From Clostridium bowmanii (GTDB taxonomy: Bacteria; Bacillota; Clostridia; Clostridiales; Clostridiaceae), in the NCBI RefSeq assembly GCF_018861315.1, contig NZ_JAHLDL010000003.1:124001-188000 (forward strand): a DNA stretch of 64,000 nt. Direction: 5' to 3'. Shown here piece after piece: positions 33,186 through 43,113 of the stretch. The notes beneath the pieces were generated by a model that was not told the DNA's origin, did no database searches, and was given only the letters and a program-made list of their open reading frames with translations. How positions within the stretch are numbered: the first letter of the stretch is position 1; every line of letters starts with the position of its first letter. A program made the position numbers and the translations under genes.

Positions 33186-33364
33186 GGGGTATTTCATATT
33201 ATGATGTTGATAATAATGAATATATTCAAGATGGTAGACTGGGAACTCCCCTATCCCATGCTTGCATAAGACTTGCTATTGATGATGTTAAATATATATA
33301 TACTAGTATTCCATATAGAACAAGCATAACCAGCATTAGGAAATGGCTGGATATGCTTGTATAA
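33185..33364 (+). pseudogene. C-terminal stump of an L,D-transpeptidase (YkuD)
   Basis: The plus-strand frame opens after an in-frame TAA within the palindrome and reads about 59 residues. They include QDGRLGTPLSHACIRLAIDD, where SHACIR corresponds to the SHGC(I/V)R catalytic cysteine motif of the YkuD domain. The upstream part of the domain is missing. The first glycine of the motif is replaced by alanine. The rest of the gene is not present between here and the repeat, so it is a remnant of a deleted cell-wall crosslinking enzyme. No start codon or ribosome site. Confidence 0.7.
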
Positions 33365-33465
33365 AATATTGTATTATATTTAATTTATTTTTAATGAGGT
33401 TATCCACAATCTGAATTTTAAAACTAGTTTATCCACAAAAATAATGCACACTTGTTTATAAAGTA

Positions 33466-34353
33466 TTAACCCATCCTGTGAGATTCTGCATTGTCGTTGA
33501 AATACCCCTCTACAGAATTAAAGAATACAGTTACGGCTAATATGTCTGCAGATCCCCCTGGGCTTATGTTTCCTTTTATAAATTCATGATCCAATTCTTC
33601 TATTGCTACTTTTCCTACCTCCGTGGACATTCCACCAAGTGTTATTATATGTTTTGCCTTTTTCTGTACTTGTTTTAGCATATCCATTGAATGCCTGTGA
33701 AGTACATTAGAATCCTCGCAATGCTGCATGATGCATATAAGAGTATGTATTAACCTATCATTTAATGTTAAAGTTTTATTTTCTTTATATACCGAGAGAG
33801 CATAATCAAATACAAGTGGTATGCCGCTTTCTACTTGACCTCTTATCCCCTGTACATTGTATTTTACAAACAATTTTTCGCCATAGCTTTTGGCTTTATC
33901 TTTATCCATATAGCATAGTTCATTCTGAACAAGCCCTTTAGTCATTTGCTTTATTATATTTTTAATTTCACTAAAATTAACTTTATCATACATTGCTTTT
34001 GCGACAGCTGCACAACTTATCCCTAAAAGAAAAATCATACCTTTATGAGTGTTGACACCTTTGGTACCCTTAAACATTTCACTCTCGGCTTCTATTCCTA
34101 TATTTCTGATAGCCACAAATATTTCTTTGGGAGTTCTATTTGAGTATCCTTTCTGCGCAAATAACACCATGTACTTACTTAAGATAGATGTGCTTTTAAT
34201 AAATAAGTAATGGTCCATATCTGCATGAGCTCCCTTGGATATAGATGACACTAGACCAGGCGATGGATATGAAGCCACTTCGCATAGCATTGCTTCAATT
34301 GCATAGGCTGCTATAATAAAAGCTTCTTTGGATATTAAATACTTATTTTCCAT
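33466..34353 (-). CDS. citG: Triphosphoribosyl-dephospho-CoA synthase
   Basis: Builds the precursor of the lyase prosthetic group from dephospho-CoA and ATP. 295 residues with VASYPSPGLVSSISKGAHADM (about 25-45), FKGTKGVNTHKGMIF (near 100) and the C-terminal SPGGSADILAVTVF, all CitG signatures. Its start overlaps the citX end by 11 bp, and it is the last gene of the citC-citX-citG transcript. Confidence 0.95.
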   Translation of the reverse strand: MENKYLISKEAFIIAAYAIEAMLCEVASYPSPGLVSSISKGAHADMDHYLFIKSTSILSKYMVLFAQKGYSNRTPKEIFVAIRNIGIEAESEMFKGTKGVNTHKGMIFLLGISCAAVAKAMYDKVNFSEIKNIIKQMTKGLVQNELCYMDKDKAKSYGEKLFVKYNVQGIRGQVESGIPLVFDYALSVYKENKTLTLNDRLIHTLICIMQHCEDSNVLHRHSMDMLKQVQKKAKHIITLGGMSTEVGKVAIEELDHEFIKGNISPGGSADILAVTVFFNSVEGYFNDNAESHRMG

Positions 34354-34855
34354 AAAATTTCTCCATATATTTTAAATATCTATTTTTGATAAATTCTTCA
34401 ACTTCATCTAAGCTATGTTTTTTACTTCTTACACAAATATGGGCTATGTCATCGCAAATAAAGCATTTTCTCATGCCGAGTCCAAAATCTTCTCTACTAA
34501 TACCCCTGCCATTTTCATCATATACATCTATATCCACACATCTTCCTAAAATATGTTTATCCTCTATATCAAGTGTAATTGATTTTATATCTCTTGCTGT
34601 TTTGTCTATCGCCATAATCACAATAGGGCCTTCCGCAGTAGTAGTCATTATTTTATAATTAATAGAATAAGAAAATAATTCACTAAGTATTTGCTCTATA
34701 ATGACAGTTATTCCTTGTGAAATATCGTTGTCTTTATTTATTCCAGGATAGTTCACCCTTATAACCAGTATTGACATTTTGTATTTTTCTGATAGTTTTT
34801 CTTGAAACTCAACTCTTCTTTCTCTTTCCATCAATATATCTTCTGCTGTATACAT
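34343..34855 (-). CDS. citX: Holo-citrate/citramalate lyase synthase (phosphoribosyl-dephospho-CoA transferase)
   Basis: 170 residues. It contains GRCVDIDVYDENG (near 105), the GRL-DIDV family motif, and RKCFICDDIAHICVRSKKH, which gives the C-x2-C and H pattern of CitX. The enzyme attaches the prosthetic group to the acyl carrier CitD. It follows citC by 6 bp and overlaps citG by 11 bp, consistent with a single transcript. Confidence 0.93.
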   Translation of the reverse strand: MYTAEDILMERERRVEFQEKLSEKYKMSILVIRVNYPGINKDNDISQGITVIIEQILSELFSYSINYKIMTTTAEGPIVIMAIDKTARDIKSITLDIEDKHILGRCVDIDVYDENGRGISREDFGLGMRKCFICDDIAHICVRSKKHSLDEVEEFIKNRYLKYMEKFYGK

Positions 34856-34861
34856 ATCATA

Positions 34862-35905
34862 TTAATGCGGGGAATCACTAACTTTAATCCGCCCCATTAT
34901 CTCCTTTCCTATCACAGTATTTAAAAATTCCCAGGTTGAATTAGGAACAAGCTGCTGAATATCCGATATTTTCCCTTCCACAATTAATTTTCTCACCTTT
35001 GAAGCACTAATAATATCATCCATAAAAGCTTTTCTTTTTACTTCTACAACTTCTACTCCAAAGGTAGGTAGAATATCTTTAAGTGCATCATTATAAGCAT
35101 TTGTAACCTGACAATATGGTTCTTCTCCAATATATCTTTTAGTTATATTTAGAGTCTTACAAAAATATTTCCCAAAAATCGATGCATCTAAGGTAGTATA
35201 GGCCTTTAGTATTTCATCTTTTTTTCTTAGAAAATATGTTGGAAAGGTAGCCTCGGAAATGATGTATTCTCCGCCATTAATCACCTTAACATTATGCAAA
35301 TGAGAAACACCTTCTTTAACCATATTATATCTATCAATAAAGGGGAATGAAGATTTATTTTCTTCAACTATAAATACCAGTACCTCTTCACTTTGCGATG
35401 CAGCCTCTTCTATTAAATACTTGTGCCCTAAAGTAAAGGGATTGCAATTCATAACTATCGCTGACTTCTTAGTAACTGTATCTATATTGTATTTCTCTTT
35501 TAATTGTTCTAGATATTTTACTATGTCATATATTCCACTTTCAAGGAGAGCTACATTTTCTATTTTATAGATTAATTCGTACCCAAGCGAGGTGAATATA
35601 TCTATATTTGCTACCTTAGTAAATATAAAACTATGATAAATCCCTTCCTCAAATAACCTATCTGATACTGCTCCCATAAGAATCGCTGCTACACCAGTTC
35701 CTCTTAAATCCTCTGAGACCGCAAAACATTTAAACACATTTTTCGCCTTAGAGCAGGTTGCTTTAATCTCTTCATTTTGCCTTACAACTATAGTATAATC
35801 AACATTGTCATCAAGTAATAATTGAAAGGTTTGTAAAAAATCTCTTACTTCTTTTACTGCATCTTTGTCCAATAGATTGATTTTCTGGACTACAATTCCA
35901 CACAT
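34862..35905 (-). CDS. citC: [Citrate (pro-3S)-lyase] ligase
   Basis: Acetylates the lyase prosthetic group from acetate and ATP, activating the enzyme. 347 residues: a GNAT-like N-terminal domain (about 50-130, AVSEDLRGTGVAAILMGAV) followed by a nucleotidyltransferase domain with NPFTLGHKYLIEEA and, near the C-terminus, ISASKVRKL. The domain order is typical of CitC. It heads the maturation genes, separated from citF by a terminator at 36019-36056, so maturation may be set partly independently of the lyase operon. Confidence 0.95.
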   Translation of the reverse strand: MCGIVVQKINLLDKDAVKEVRDFLQTFQLLLDDNVDYTIVVRQNEEIKATCSKAKNVFKCFAVSEDLRGTGVAAILMGAVSDRLFEEGIYHSFIFTKVANIDIFTSLGYELIYKIENVALLESGIYDIVKYLEQLKEKYNIDTVTKKSAIVMNCNPFTLGHKYLIEEAASQSEEVLVFIVEENKSSFPFIDRYNMVKEGVSHLHNVKVINGGEYIISEATFPTYFLRKKDEILKAYTTLDASIFGKYFCKTLNITKRYIGEEPYCQVTNAYNDALKDILPTFGVEVVEVKRKAFMDDIISASKVRKLIVEGKISDIQQLVPNSTWEFLNTVIGKEIMGRIKVSDSPH

Positions 35906-36018
35906 AGAATTTCCTCCTTATTAAAGCTAATACCAAGACTATATTTAAATATATTATATGTTTATTATGTATAAAAAGGCAATATATTTAGTTTTACTAG
36001 AAAATAATAATATGAAAT

Positions 36019-36056
36019 AAAATAAAGCTGGAAATTATTAATTCCAGCTTTATTTT
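36019..36056 (-). terminator. Terminator after citF
   Basis: AAAATAAAGCTGGAA and TTCCAGCTTTATTTT, perfect 15 bp arms with an 8 bp loop, T-rich on both strands. It separates the catabolic operon from citC-citX-citG. Confidence 0.9.
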
Positions 36057-36061
36057 ATGTA

Positions 36062-37600
36062 TTATAGAGGTTTTCTAACCACATCAATTACTGATCCATC
36101 TCTATATTCTATAACTGCAACTATTTCATCAGATAATTCAATAGCTTTTGGTTTACCTGTCATTTTTTCAGCTATTGCTTTAAGTTCTTCAATCGTCATT
36201 ATAGGAAGATTAGTTTTCTTTAATTTTTCAATTATATCTGTCCTTCTCGGATTAACTGCTATTCCTCTTTCTGTTACAATAACATCAATACTTTCACCTG
36301 GAGTTGTTACTGTAGTTACACTGTCAACTATAATTGGAAGTCTTGCCTTCATTAATTGCGTAACAATTATTGTAAGTCTCGCTCCTGCTGCTGTGTCACT
36401 ATGGCCTCCAGAGCCACCCATAATAGCACCATCTGAACCAGTGGTTACATTAACATTAAAGTTTGTGTCTATTTCTGTAGCACCTAAGATAACTATGTCT
36501 AGATTGTTTACAACCGCGCCTTTGTTATCTGGGTTTCCGTACATAGAAGCAGACATTCTCTGATGCTTATGTGAACTTACATAAGACTGAATTGCTTGTA
36601 AATCAAAACACTGTACATCAAATAATGATTTAAACAATCCTTCTTTAAACATATCTACAAGATATCCAGTTATTCCACCTGATGCAAAGCTTCCAACTAT
36701 TTCATTTTCTTTCATGTATTTTTTAAGCTGCGCAGCTACAGCTAGTGAAGTTCCGCCTGCACCTGTTTGAAATGACATTTCGTTCTTAACAAGACCGGTG
36801 GCCACCATAACCTGGTTAGCCATTTTAGCTATTTTAAGTCCCACTGGGTCGTTAGTAATTTTTGTAGTCCCTGATACTATTCCAGCTGGATCACCAATAG
36901 AATCTACCTGTACAACATAATCTACATATATCTGGCTGATTTCAATAGGGCAAGCTGGATATGGTACTAAATTATCCGTTATTGCTACTACCTTGTCTGC
37001 ACACTCAGCATCTGCTACTGCATAACCTAGAGCACCACATGCTGATTTTCCATATAATCCATTAACGTTTCCATAAGTATCTACTGTGGGTGCTGCAATG
37101 AATGCTACATCTATATGCAGCTCTCCACTTTCTATTGCTCTAGCACGTCCACCATGGGTATGCATTATTACTGGAGTTTTTAATATACCTCTAGAAATTT
37201 CTTGAGCTATTGGCCCAGACATATAGTTAGTCACTATTTTAGTAATTACACCATTTTTTATGTGCTCAATTAAAGGCACATTGTTTGGGAATAGTGAACT
37301 TGCAGCCAGTGTAAGATTTTTTATTCCTCTGCTAGCAATTGCAGCAACTACTAAATTAAGTACATGATCGCCATTTCTTAAATGATGATGAAATGAAATT
37401 GTCATGCCATCTTTTAACTCTACCTTGTCTAAAACTTCTTCTATATTGCTTAAAACTTTTTTGTCATTTGGAGTTACGCAGTTTAATTTAATTTCTTTTT
37501 TCACCTTAATACCAGCATGTTTAAATGCCCCTTCAAAAGGAATTACTTTTCCGTAACCTTCTATATATTCAGGTATTTCTCTACCTAATACATTTTTCAT
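36062..37600 (-). CDS. citF: Citrate lyase-type alpha subunit (citramalate lyase, CoA transferase)
   Basis: About 512 residues, the CitF length. It carries CoA-transferase motifs (FHHHLRNGDHVLN near 75, GAGGTSLAVA near 282, TGSDGAIMGGSGGHSDTAAG near 390). CitF swaps the acetyl group on the carrier for the incoming hydroxy acid. Because the cluster makes mesaconate and citramalate from glutamate, I infer the substrate is (S)-citramalate rather than citrate. The start is 37600: the GTG of the longer frame lies in the Shine-Dalgarno. It is the last gene of the main operon. Confidence 0.93.
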   Translation of the reverse strand: MKNVLGREIPEYIEGYGKVIPFEGAFKHAGIKVKKEIKLNCVTPNDKKVLSNIEEVLDKVELKDGMTISFHHHLRNGDHVLNLVVAAIASRGIKNLTLAASSLFPNNVPLIEHIKNGVITKIVTNYMSGPIAQEISRGILKTPVIMHTHGGRARAIESGELHIDVAFIAAPTVDTYGNVNGLYGKSACGALGYAVADAECADKVVAITDNLVPYPACPIEISQIYVDYVVQVDSIGDPAGIVSGTTKITNDPVGLKIAKMANQVMVATGLVKNEMSFQTGAGGTSLAVAAQLKKYMKENEIVGSFASGGITGYLVDMFKEGLFKSLFDVQCFDLQAIQSYVSSHKHQRMSASMYGNPDNKGAVVNNLDIVILGATEIDTNFNVNVTTGSDGAIMGGSGGHSDTAAGARLTIIVTQLMKARLPIIVDSVTTVTTPGESIDVIVTERGIAVNPRRTDIIEKLKKTNLPIMTIEELKAIAEKMTGKPKAIELSDEIVAVIEYRDGSVIDVVRKPL

Positions 37601-37649
37601 TATTATCACCTCAATTAACTAATACACAAAAGTAGCTTCTAATAAGTTT

Positions 37650-38522
37650 TTAGATAAGACCTAAAATCCTTGCTAGTTCTACTGTGTTTTTAGCTCTATT
37701 TATAACTGGAGCATCTACCATTTTACCATCTAGAGAAAATACTCCTTTTCCTTCACTTTCTGCTTCTTCCATAGTCTCGAGTACTCTTTGGGCATGTTTT
37801 ATTTCCTTTAAACTTGGAGCATATACAGAATGAATAGTATCAATATGTTTTGGACTTATTGCAGCTTTTCCTGTAAATCCTAAACTTTTAGCTTTTCTAG
37901 TGTCTATGGCTAATCCATCAAAATCATTGGTATCTGTAAATGGAGTATCTATAGAATCCACCTTCATTGCCCTGCATGCAACAGCCACTTTATTTCTTGC
38001 ATAGAAAATTTCTTCCCCTGGTTTAGTTCTCACAATACCCAAATCTGAAGTTAAATCTTCTCCTCCAAGTAAAATCGCTACTATTCTGTCACAAGATTTT
38101 ATTATGCTATAAACATTTTCAAGACCATAGGCTGTTTCTACTAAAGGAATTAATTTTATACTTTTTGCATCAAAGCCTTCTTCACTTTCAATCTTTGTAA
38201 GTATTTTGTCTATAGCTATAAGTTCTTCTTCTGTAGCTTTTGGTATCATTAGTGTATCTGGTTTAACCCTTGCTATTACATCAATATCTTTTTTTGCAAA
38301 TTCCGTAGTAAATGGATTTACCCTTACTACTACTTCTACATTTCCATAATCTACATTTTTTATTGCTTCACTTACCAAAATTCTAGCACTGTCTTTTTCT
38401 GTTAGACTTACAGCATCCTCTAAATCTAATATAATTGAGTCTGCACCTAATATACCTGCATTCTGAAGCATTCCTGGATTATTACCCGGCATAAAAAGCA
38501 TAGTTCTTCTCAACCTTTTCAT
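37650..38522 (-). CDS. citE: Citrate lyase-type beta subunit (citramalyl-ACP lyase)
   Basis: About 290 residues with MLFMPGNNPGML and SIILDLEDAV (near 36-45), LIPLVETAYGLEN and GGEDLTSDLG. These are the Mg- and substrate-binding strands of the CitE TIM barrel. It cleaves the acyl-carrier adduct to acetyl-ACP and an oxo acid, pyruvate if the substrate is citramalate. It lies between citF and citD in the order D-E-F. The start at 38522 follows GAGGTGAT. Confidence 0.94.
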   Translation of the reverse strand: MKRLRRTMLFMPGNNPGMLQNAGILGADSIILDLEDAVSLTEKDSARILVSEAIKNVDYGNVEVVVRVNPFTTEFAKKDIDVIARVKPDTLMIPKATEEELIAIDKILTKIESEEGFDAKSIKLIPLVETAYGLENVYSIIKSCDRIVAILLGGEDLTSDLGIVRTKPGEEIFYARNKVAVACRAMKVDSIDTPFTDTNDFDGLAIDTRKAKSLGFTGKAAISPKHIDTIHSVYAPSLKEIKHAQRVLETMEEAESEGKGVFSLDGKMVDAPVINRAKNTVELARILGLI

Positions 38523-38534
38523 ATTAATCACCTC

Positions 38535-38798
38535 TTACTCCGCTCTTTTTGTAGCAGTTTCTATTCTAGCTTTTATTGTATAATTTAATGCACCTTTATC
38601 TTGAGCATTTACTATAATACTCTCTACTCCTAATTCCTTAAGAGTATTACGTATTACTTTTTCTATTTCTTCACCAAACTGTTTCATAACAATACTTTGA
38701 AGATTAATTTCAATACCACCCTTAGGGCTAGGCATAATCATTACATATATATCGTTAGATTCCATTGTTCCTGCTTTGGCTGGTTTGTTTATTTCCAT
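38535..38798 (-). CDS. citD: Citrate lyase-type acyl carrier protein (gamma)
   Basis: 87 residues. Serine 14 in AGTMESNDI is the attachment site of the phosphoribosyl-dephospho-CoA arm in CitD proteins. The small acidic carrier presents the hydroxyacyl thioester to CitE and CitF. It is the first lyase gene after the hydratase pair, and CitX and CitG, which make and attach its arm, are encoded 4 kb further on. Confidence 0.95.
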   Translation of the reverse strand: MEINKPAKAGTMESNDIYVMIMPSPKGGIEINLQSIVMKQFGEEIEKVIRNTLKELGVESIIVNAQDKGALNYTIKARIETATKRAE

Positions 38799-38830
38799 GG
38801 TATCACCTCTCGCTTTACTTTAAGTTATAT

Positions 38831-39388
38831 TTATTTTACACTTTCTAAATAAGCATTTTGACCTTGTTCATACAGATTATTACCTAGACTATCGATTACT
38901 ACGACTATAGGTAAATCCTCTACTTCAAGTCTTCTTATAGCTTCAGAGCCTAAATCCTCATAAGTTACTATTTCTGCCTTTTTTACACATTTGCCTATTA
39001 AAGCTCCCGTACCACCAATAGCTGCAAAATATACAGCACCATTTTTAATCATGGAATCTACAACTTCTTGTGATCTAAGTCCTTTACCTATCATTCCTTT
39101 TAAACCTTTATCTAAAAGTTGTGGTGCATAAGCATCCATTCTATAACTAGTAGTTGGACCTGCTGATCCTAATGCATTTCCAGGTTTTGCAGGAGTTGGT
39201 CCTACATAATATATAACTGCATCTTTAACATCTATTGGGAGTTTTTCTCCCTTATCTATAAGATCTACTAGTCTTTTATGAGCTGCATCTCTAGCTGTAT
39301 ATATTACACCAGATAGCAGTACACTATCTCCTACTTTTAAATCTTTAATTTTATCTTCTGTAAGTGGCGTAGTTATTCTTTTCTCCAT
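38831..39388 (-). CDS. Class I fumarate/mesaconate hydratase, beta subunit
   Basis: 185 residues corresponding to the C-terminal domain of class I iron-sulfur fumarases (LLSGVIYTARDAAHKRL near 24, GPTTSYRMD near 78, MIGKGLRSQ near 99, AIGGTGALIGKCV near 122). It forms the swivel domain that binds the carboxylates. In this operon, between mal and citD, it should hydrate mesaconate to (S)-citramalate. Annotation pipelines usually call it fumarate hydratase. Its partner alpha subunit is encoded 20 bp upstream. Confidence 0.93.
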   Translation of the reverse strand: MEKRITTPLTEDKIKDLKVGDSVLLSGVIYTARDAAHKRLVDLIDKGEKLPIDVKDAVIYYVGPTPAKPGNALGSAGPTTSYRMDAYAPQLLDKGLKGMIGKGLRSQEVVDSMIKNGAVYFAAIGGTGALIGKCVKKAEIVTYEDLGSEAIRRLEVEDLPIVVVIDSLGNNLYEQGQNAYLESVK

Positions 39389-39408
39389 AATATTCTCCTC
39401 CCTTATCC

Positions 39409-40251
39409 TTAAAATTCTGCACTAGCATGTCTTGCAGCATGACAGTTTATATTTACTGCCACTGGTAGACCTGCTATGTGGGTTGGATAAGTTTCAATAT
39501 TAACAGCTAAAGCAGTAGTTCTTCCCCCAAAACCTTGAGGTCCTATACCTAGCTTATTTATTTCCTCTTTAAGCTCTTTTTCAAGATCTTCATAGTATGG
39601 ATTTGAATTTGCTTGGTCAGTAGGTCTAACTGCTGCTTTTTTAGCAAGATTTGCTGCCTTGTCAAAAGTTCCGCCTATACCTATTCCCACCACTATAGGT
39701 GGACATGGATTAGGACCAGCTTCTTTTACTACTTTTATGATAAATTCCTTAACTCCCTGAAGTCCATCTGAAGGTTTGAGCATTTTAATTTGACTCATGT
39801 TTTCTGACCCAAAACCCTTTGGAGCTACAGTTATTTTTAATTTATCTCCTGGCACTATATCATAATATATAACTGCTGGAGTGTTATCTTTTGTATTTAC
39901 TCTTTTAATTGGATCACTAACTACTGATTTTCTTAAAAATCCCTCTTCATAACCCTGCGCTACACCTTTGTTGATAGCATCATAAAGTCCGCCACCTATT
40001 ATATGAACCTCTTGGCCTAGCTCTATGAATACACAAGTCATACCTGTATCTTGACACATTGGCATTTTTTCATTTTTAGCTATATCTGCATTTATTATAA
40101 TCTTATCTAAAATACCTTTTGCTATATCCCAAGTTTCCTTTTCTTTAGCCTTTTTTAATTGATCTCTCATATCATCAGAAAGGTAGTAATTAGCATCTAT
40201 ACATAATTTTTTTATAGTTTTTGTTATTTCAGCTACATTTATTTCTTTCAT
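39409..40251 (-). CDS. Class I fumarate/mesaconate hydratase, alpha subunit
   Basis: 280 residues holding the [4Fe-4S] cluster. The three cysteine ligands are visible in PMCQDTGMT (near 63), GPNPCPPIV (near 182) and NINCHAARH near the C-terminus. With the beta subunit it forms an oxygen-sensitive hydratase of the two-subunit type common in anaerobes. Context between methylaspartase and the lyase genes supports mesaconase activity. A separate housekeeping fumarase role cannot be excluded. Confidence 0.93.
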   Translation of the reverse strand: MKEINVAEITKTIKKLCIDANYYLSDDMRDQLKKAKEKETWDIAKGILDKIIINADIAKNEKMPMCQDTGMTCVFIELGQEVHIIGGGLYDAINKGVAQGYEEGFLRKSVVSDPIKRVNTKDNTPAVIYYDIVPGDKLKITVAPKGFGSENMSQIKMLKPSDGLQGVKEFIIKVVKEAGPNPCPPIVVGIGIGGTFDKAANLAKKAAVRPTDQANSNPYYEDLEKELKEEINKLGIGPQGFGGRTTALAVNIETYPTHIAGLPVAVNINCHAARHASAEF

Positions 40252-40291
40252 CGCTCGGCTCCTTTTTAAGTAAATATTTCAATATGGGAAA

Positions 40292-40313
40292 AGGCAGTTT
40301 ATATAAACCGCCT
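40292..40313 (-). terminator. Small stem in the mal-hydratase spacer
   Basis: AGGCAGTTTATATAAACCGCCT forms a stem with one mismatch, and on the minus strand it is followed by four Ts. It could reduce rather than stop readthrough into the downstream genes. Confidence 0.5.
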
Positions 40314-40344
40314 ACCTAAGTAACTTTCCCAAATTTATATTCAA

Positions 40345-41586
40345 TTATTTTTTTCTATTAACTAGAGCTACAACTCTATTCATTTCATTATTAACTATCA
40401 TGTATCCTTCATCTACGCCCATACCTGGTTTAGCAAGGCATTGATCTGCTCCACAAGCAATAGCTATGTTTGTGCAAACTTCTGCTGATCTGTTAGTTTC
40501 ATTACATGTTCCACCACAGTATGCTCCACGGCCCATTTTCTTGCAGTATAGTATTGATTCAATTATGTTGTTAACTCCACCTAAGTCTGGTGTTTTTATT
40601 TGAAGCATATGGCCTGCTTTCTTATCTGCAAACAATACTACGTCTTCATATGTGTTACACCATTCGTCTGCAACTAATTCAACATTGATTTTTCTATTAT
40701 CGAGTTCAGCAGTTAATGCAGCTAGTGCCTCAACTTGTCTTTCTCTGTGCTCAACATCCATTGGCCCTTCGATTCTTAACTTGAATGGTTTCGCAGCTTC
40801 TTCAAGAGTTGCTATATAATCTGCCTGAGCTTTTATATCATTGTCAAAAGCAACTCCGATTGTTCCATATACATCTATGTGGAATATTGGGTTATAGTTT
40901 TTATCAGTTCGGAGTTTTAATACTCTAGCACTTAACCATTGAACATAAGCAAGTAATTTCTCACCCTTAAGTCCTAATTTCTCTTCTACATTGTTTATTA
41001 ATGCGTGAGGCATTACGTCTGCACCTTTAATTATCATTTTATCTGAGCTATTGTATCTATCATCACCTGATTGTGTAAAGATAGCAATTCTCTTAATATC
41101 TACTCCAGTTTTATATTCATCACGAACGATTTCTGCCATAGTTACTTTTTTAGCTTTTGCTACAGCATCTAGAATAGCTTGAGTCACTCCGTATCTTATT
41201 GCTGTATGAAGTCTTTTACCATTAACTAGCATGTGGTCAAACTCTTCTGCCATTTCTTTAAAGCTGTTTAATTCTCTACCTATTAATTTTGGTGCTATTT
41301 CTTTTTCTATGATTGGAATAAAGTCTTTTGCTAGGAATAATGGATCACGTCCGCCAGCTCCAGAATATTGTACTGCTGCACAATCTCCATAAGCAACCTC
41401 CCCATCTTCAAGTATAATCATTACTGATATTGATTCTCCCGCTTGTCTAATGGATGTAAATCCTTCTGTTACTGGTTCTCCTACATATGTAAAACCATCA
41501 TGACCTGCTCCAGCTTTTATAGCTCTTTGATCGTCAAAATAAAATCCTGTTCTTCCTGTTGAACATAATACATCAATAATTTTCAT
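40345..41586 (-). CDS. mal: Methylaspartate ammonia-lyase
   Basis: Converts (2S,3S)-3-methylaspartate to mesaconate and ammonia. About 413 residues, the length of the C. tetanomorphum enzyme. It belongs to the enolase superfamily and contains the QIKTPDLGG segment with the catalytic lysine, the metal ligands in HIDVYG and VADEWCNTYED, and GAYCGGTCNETNRS near the end. The start at 41586 follows ATAGGTG; the longer ORF adds three residues from that box. It follows mutE in the operon. Confidence 0.97.
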   Translation of the reverse strand: MKIIDVLCSTGRTGFYFDDQRAIKAGAGHDGFTYVGEPVTEGFTSIRQAGESISVMIILEDGEVAYGDCAAVQYSGAGGRDPLFLAKDFIPIIEKEIAPKLIGRELNSFKEMAEEFDHMLVNGKRLHTAIRYGVTQAILDAVAKAKKVTMAEIVRDEYKTGVDIKRIAIFTQSGDDRYNSSDKMIIKGADVMPHALINNVEEKLGLKGEKLLAYVQWLSARVLKLRTDKNYNPIFHIDVYGTIGVAFDNDIKAQADYIATLEEAAKPFKLRIEGPMDVEHRERQVEALAALTAELDNRKINVELVADEWCNTYEDVVLFADKKAGHMLQIKTPDLGGVNNIIESILYCKKMGRGAYCGGTCNETNRSAEVCTNIAIACGADQCLAKPGMGVDEGYMIVNNEMNRVVALVNRKK

Positions 41587-41637
41587 ATTTAACACCTATC
41601 CTTTTTTTTATTTTATAATACCTTTTAATCAATTTGT

Positions 41638-43095
41638 TTATTTTTTTTCTGGTCTTCCTATAAGTACACCTTTTCCTACTGCAAATATATCATCTATTGT
41701 CATTTGGAAGGATACATCTCTATTTTCAAACTTCGCTCTTTCTTCCAACTTTTTAGTATTAAAATTTTTCAATTCCTCTGTAAATGGTAGATTACCAAAT
41801 TTAAAGTATCTTATTGCTCCATTATTATCTCTTGCAGGCATCATTTTACCAGCATTAAATTTACTTGGTGCAAATGGCACATCAATAATTCCCATTTCAA
41901 AGCCTTTAATAACTCCTATGGCTAAATCACCTTTTCCAACTTGATAAATCATATCTACCATACATTTCGTTTCTGCTTTAATTATTTCAATCTCAGTTTT
42001 TAATTCCTGAGACATAGGCATTCTTTGACCACTTAATAAGTTCAAAGTCATTTTTGTAGCCCTTATTCCCATAGCATTAGCTTCTTTAGTAGGAATTCCT
42101 ACAGCTTCATGAGGAGTTTTAACTATTACTTTTGTTGCTCCTGCAAGTGCTGCAGCTGCTGCTCCTGTTGCTATAACTCCAAAAGCTTTTGCTTCATCTT
42201 CTGGGAATCCTCCCATCCATTCATGCATTACTGTTGTTACATATACGTCGTTATATCCATTAGCTTTTAAATATTCATGGCACTGCTCTTCTAAAGCTCT
42301 TATAGCTGCTACGTCTTGTATTAAATTACCACATTGACCATATCCAACTGTAACGTTTTTAACACCTTGTTCTGCTGCAACTAATGTTTCTATTATGGCA
42401 ACTGCATTTGAAGTACTAGGTGGAACTAAAGTTCCTGTTAATGGTCCAAAAGGTTCTCTATTTATTGATATTCCTTGCTGCTCATAATAACCAACAAGTC
42501 TATCACAATATTGCCAATCTAACATTGATTTCTTCAAACTTGCATTTTTAGCATAAGGAATATTGTAAGAAATTCCGCCGCCTTCATTTGAAGTCCAACC
42601 TGAAGCATGAGTTATTTCAGCAAGTAGTCTTGCATCGGGTGTACCGTGTCTTGCTTCTAATGGAAGGTTTACTGCTTCAAATACTTGTCTACAACCTTTA
42701 ACTCCATGATTAACTCCTGGAAATCCATTTAACAATGATCTTCCTTCAGTTATACTGTCCTTTATTCCTATTTCACATGCGTCATATCTATTTAACCTTG
42801 TATAACTATCTATTGTCGTTGGAAGTAAATCAGCTCCACCTTCTTCTTCTAAAAATTTTAAAAGTTCAATGTGCTTGTCAATTAATGCAACACCTGCTCT
42901 TGGTTGTGCTAGTGTTATTCCTTCTTCTTTAGCTTTTATTAATTTTTTAGCAAAGTTTTTGTGATCAGGAATTTGCTTATTGTATTCTATAGCCTCTTTT
43001 AAATCTACCTCACTGCCTGTTGGCCACTGCTTTAATACTTCTTCTCTTATTTCAAAGAACTCTTCGTCTGTCCATTTTTTATTTCTTAATTCCAC
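41638..43095 (-). CDS. mutE: Methylaspartate (glutamate) mutase, E subunit
   Basis: The large catalytic subunit (also called GlmE) that rearranges glutamate to 3-methylaspartate with adenosylcobalamin. At 485 residues it is close to the known 483. Characteristic segments are [13 protein letters not shown] (near 122), [12 protein letters not shown] (near 147), [16 protein letters not shown] and [17 protein letters not shown]. It pairs with MutS, which brings the cobalamin. Transcribed after mutL and before mal. Confidence 0.97.
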   Translation of the reverse strand: MELRNKKWTDEEFFEIREEVLKQWPTGSEVDLKEAIEYNKQIPDHKNFAKKLIKAKEEGITLAQPRAGVALIDKHIELLKFLEEEGGADLLPTTIDSYTRLNRYDACEIGIKDSITEGRSLLNGFPGVNHGVKGCRQVFEAVNLPLEARHGTPDARLLAEITHASGWTSNEGGGISYNIPYAKNASLKKSMLDWQYCDRLVGYYEQQGISINREPFGPLTGTLVPPSTSNAVAIIETLVAAEQGVKNVTVGYGQCGNLIQDVAAIRALEEQCHEYLKANGYNDVYVTTVMHEWMGGFPEDEAKAFGVIATGAAAAALAGATKVIVKTPHEAVGIPTKEANAMGIRATKMTLNLLSGQRMPMSQELKTEIEIIKAETKCMVDMIYQVGKGDLAIGVIKGFEMGIIDVPFAPSKFNAGKMMPARDNNGAIRYFKFGNLPFTEELKNFNTKKLEERAKFENRDVSFQMTIDDIFAVGKGVLIGRPEKK

Positions 43096-43113
43096 TAAAA
43101 TCCCTCCTAATAA

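Noticed and set aside
34862-38798. Plain citrate fermentation locus
   Set aside because: Lyase genes are in one run with glutamate mutase, methylaspartase and a hydratase, with no citrate transporter; citramalate lyase is the better reading.
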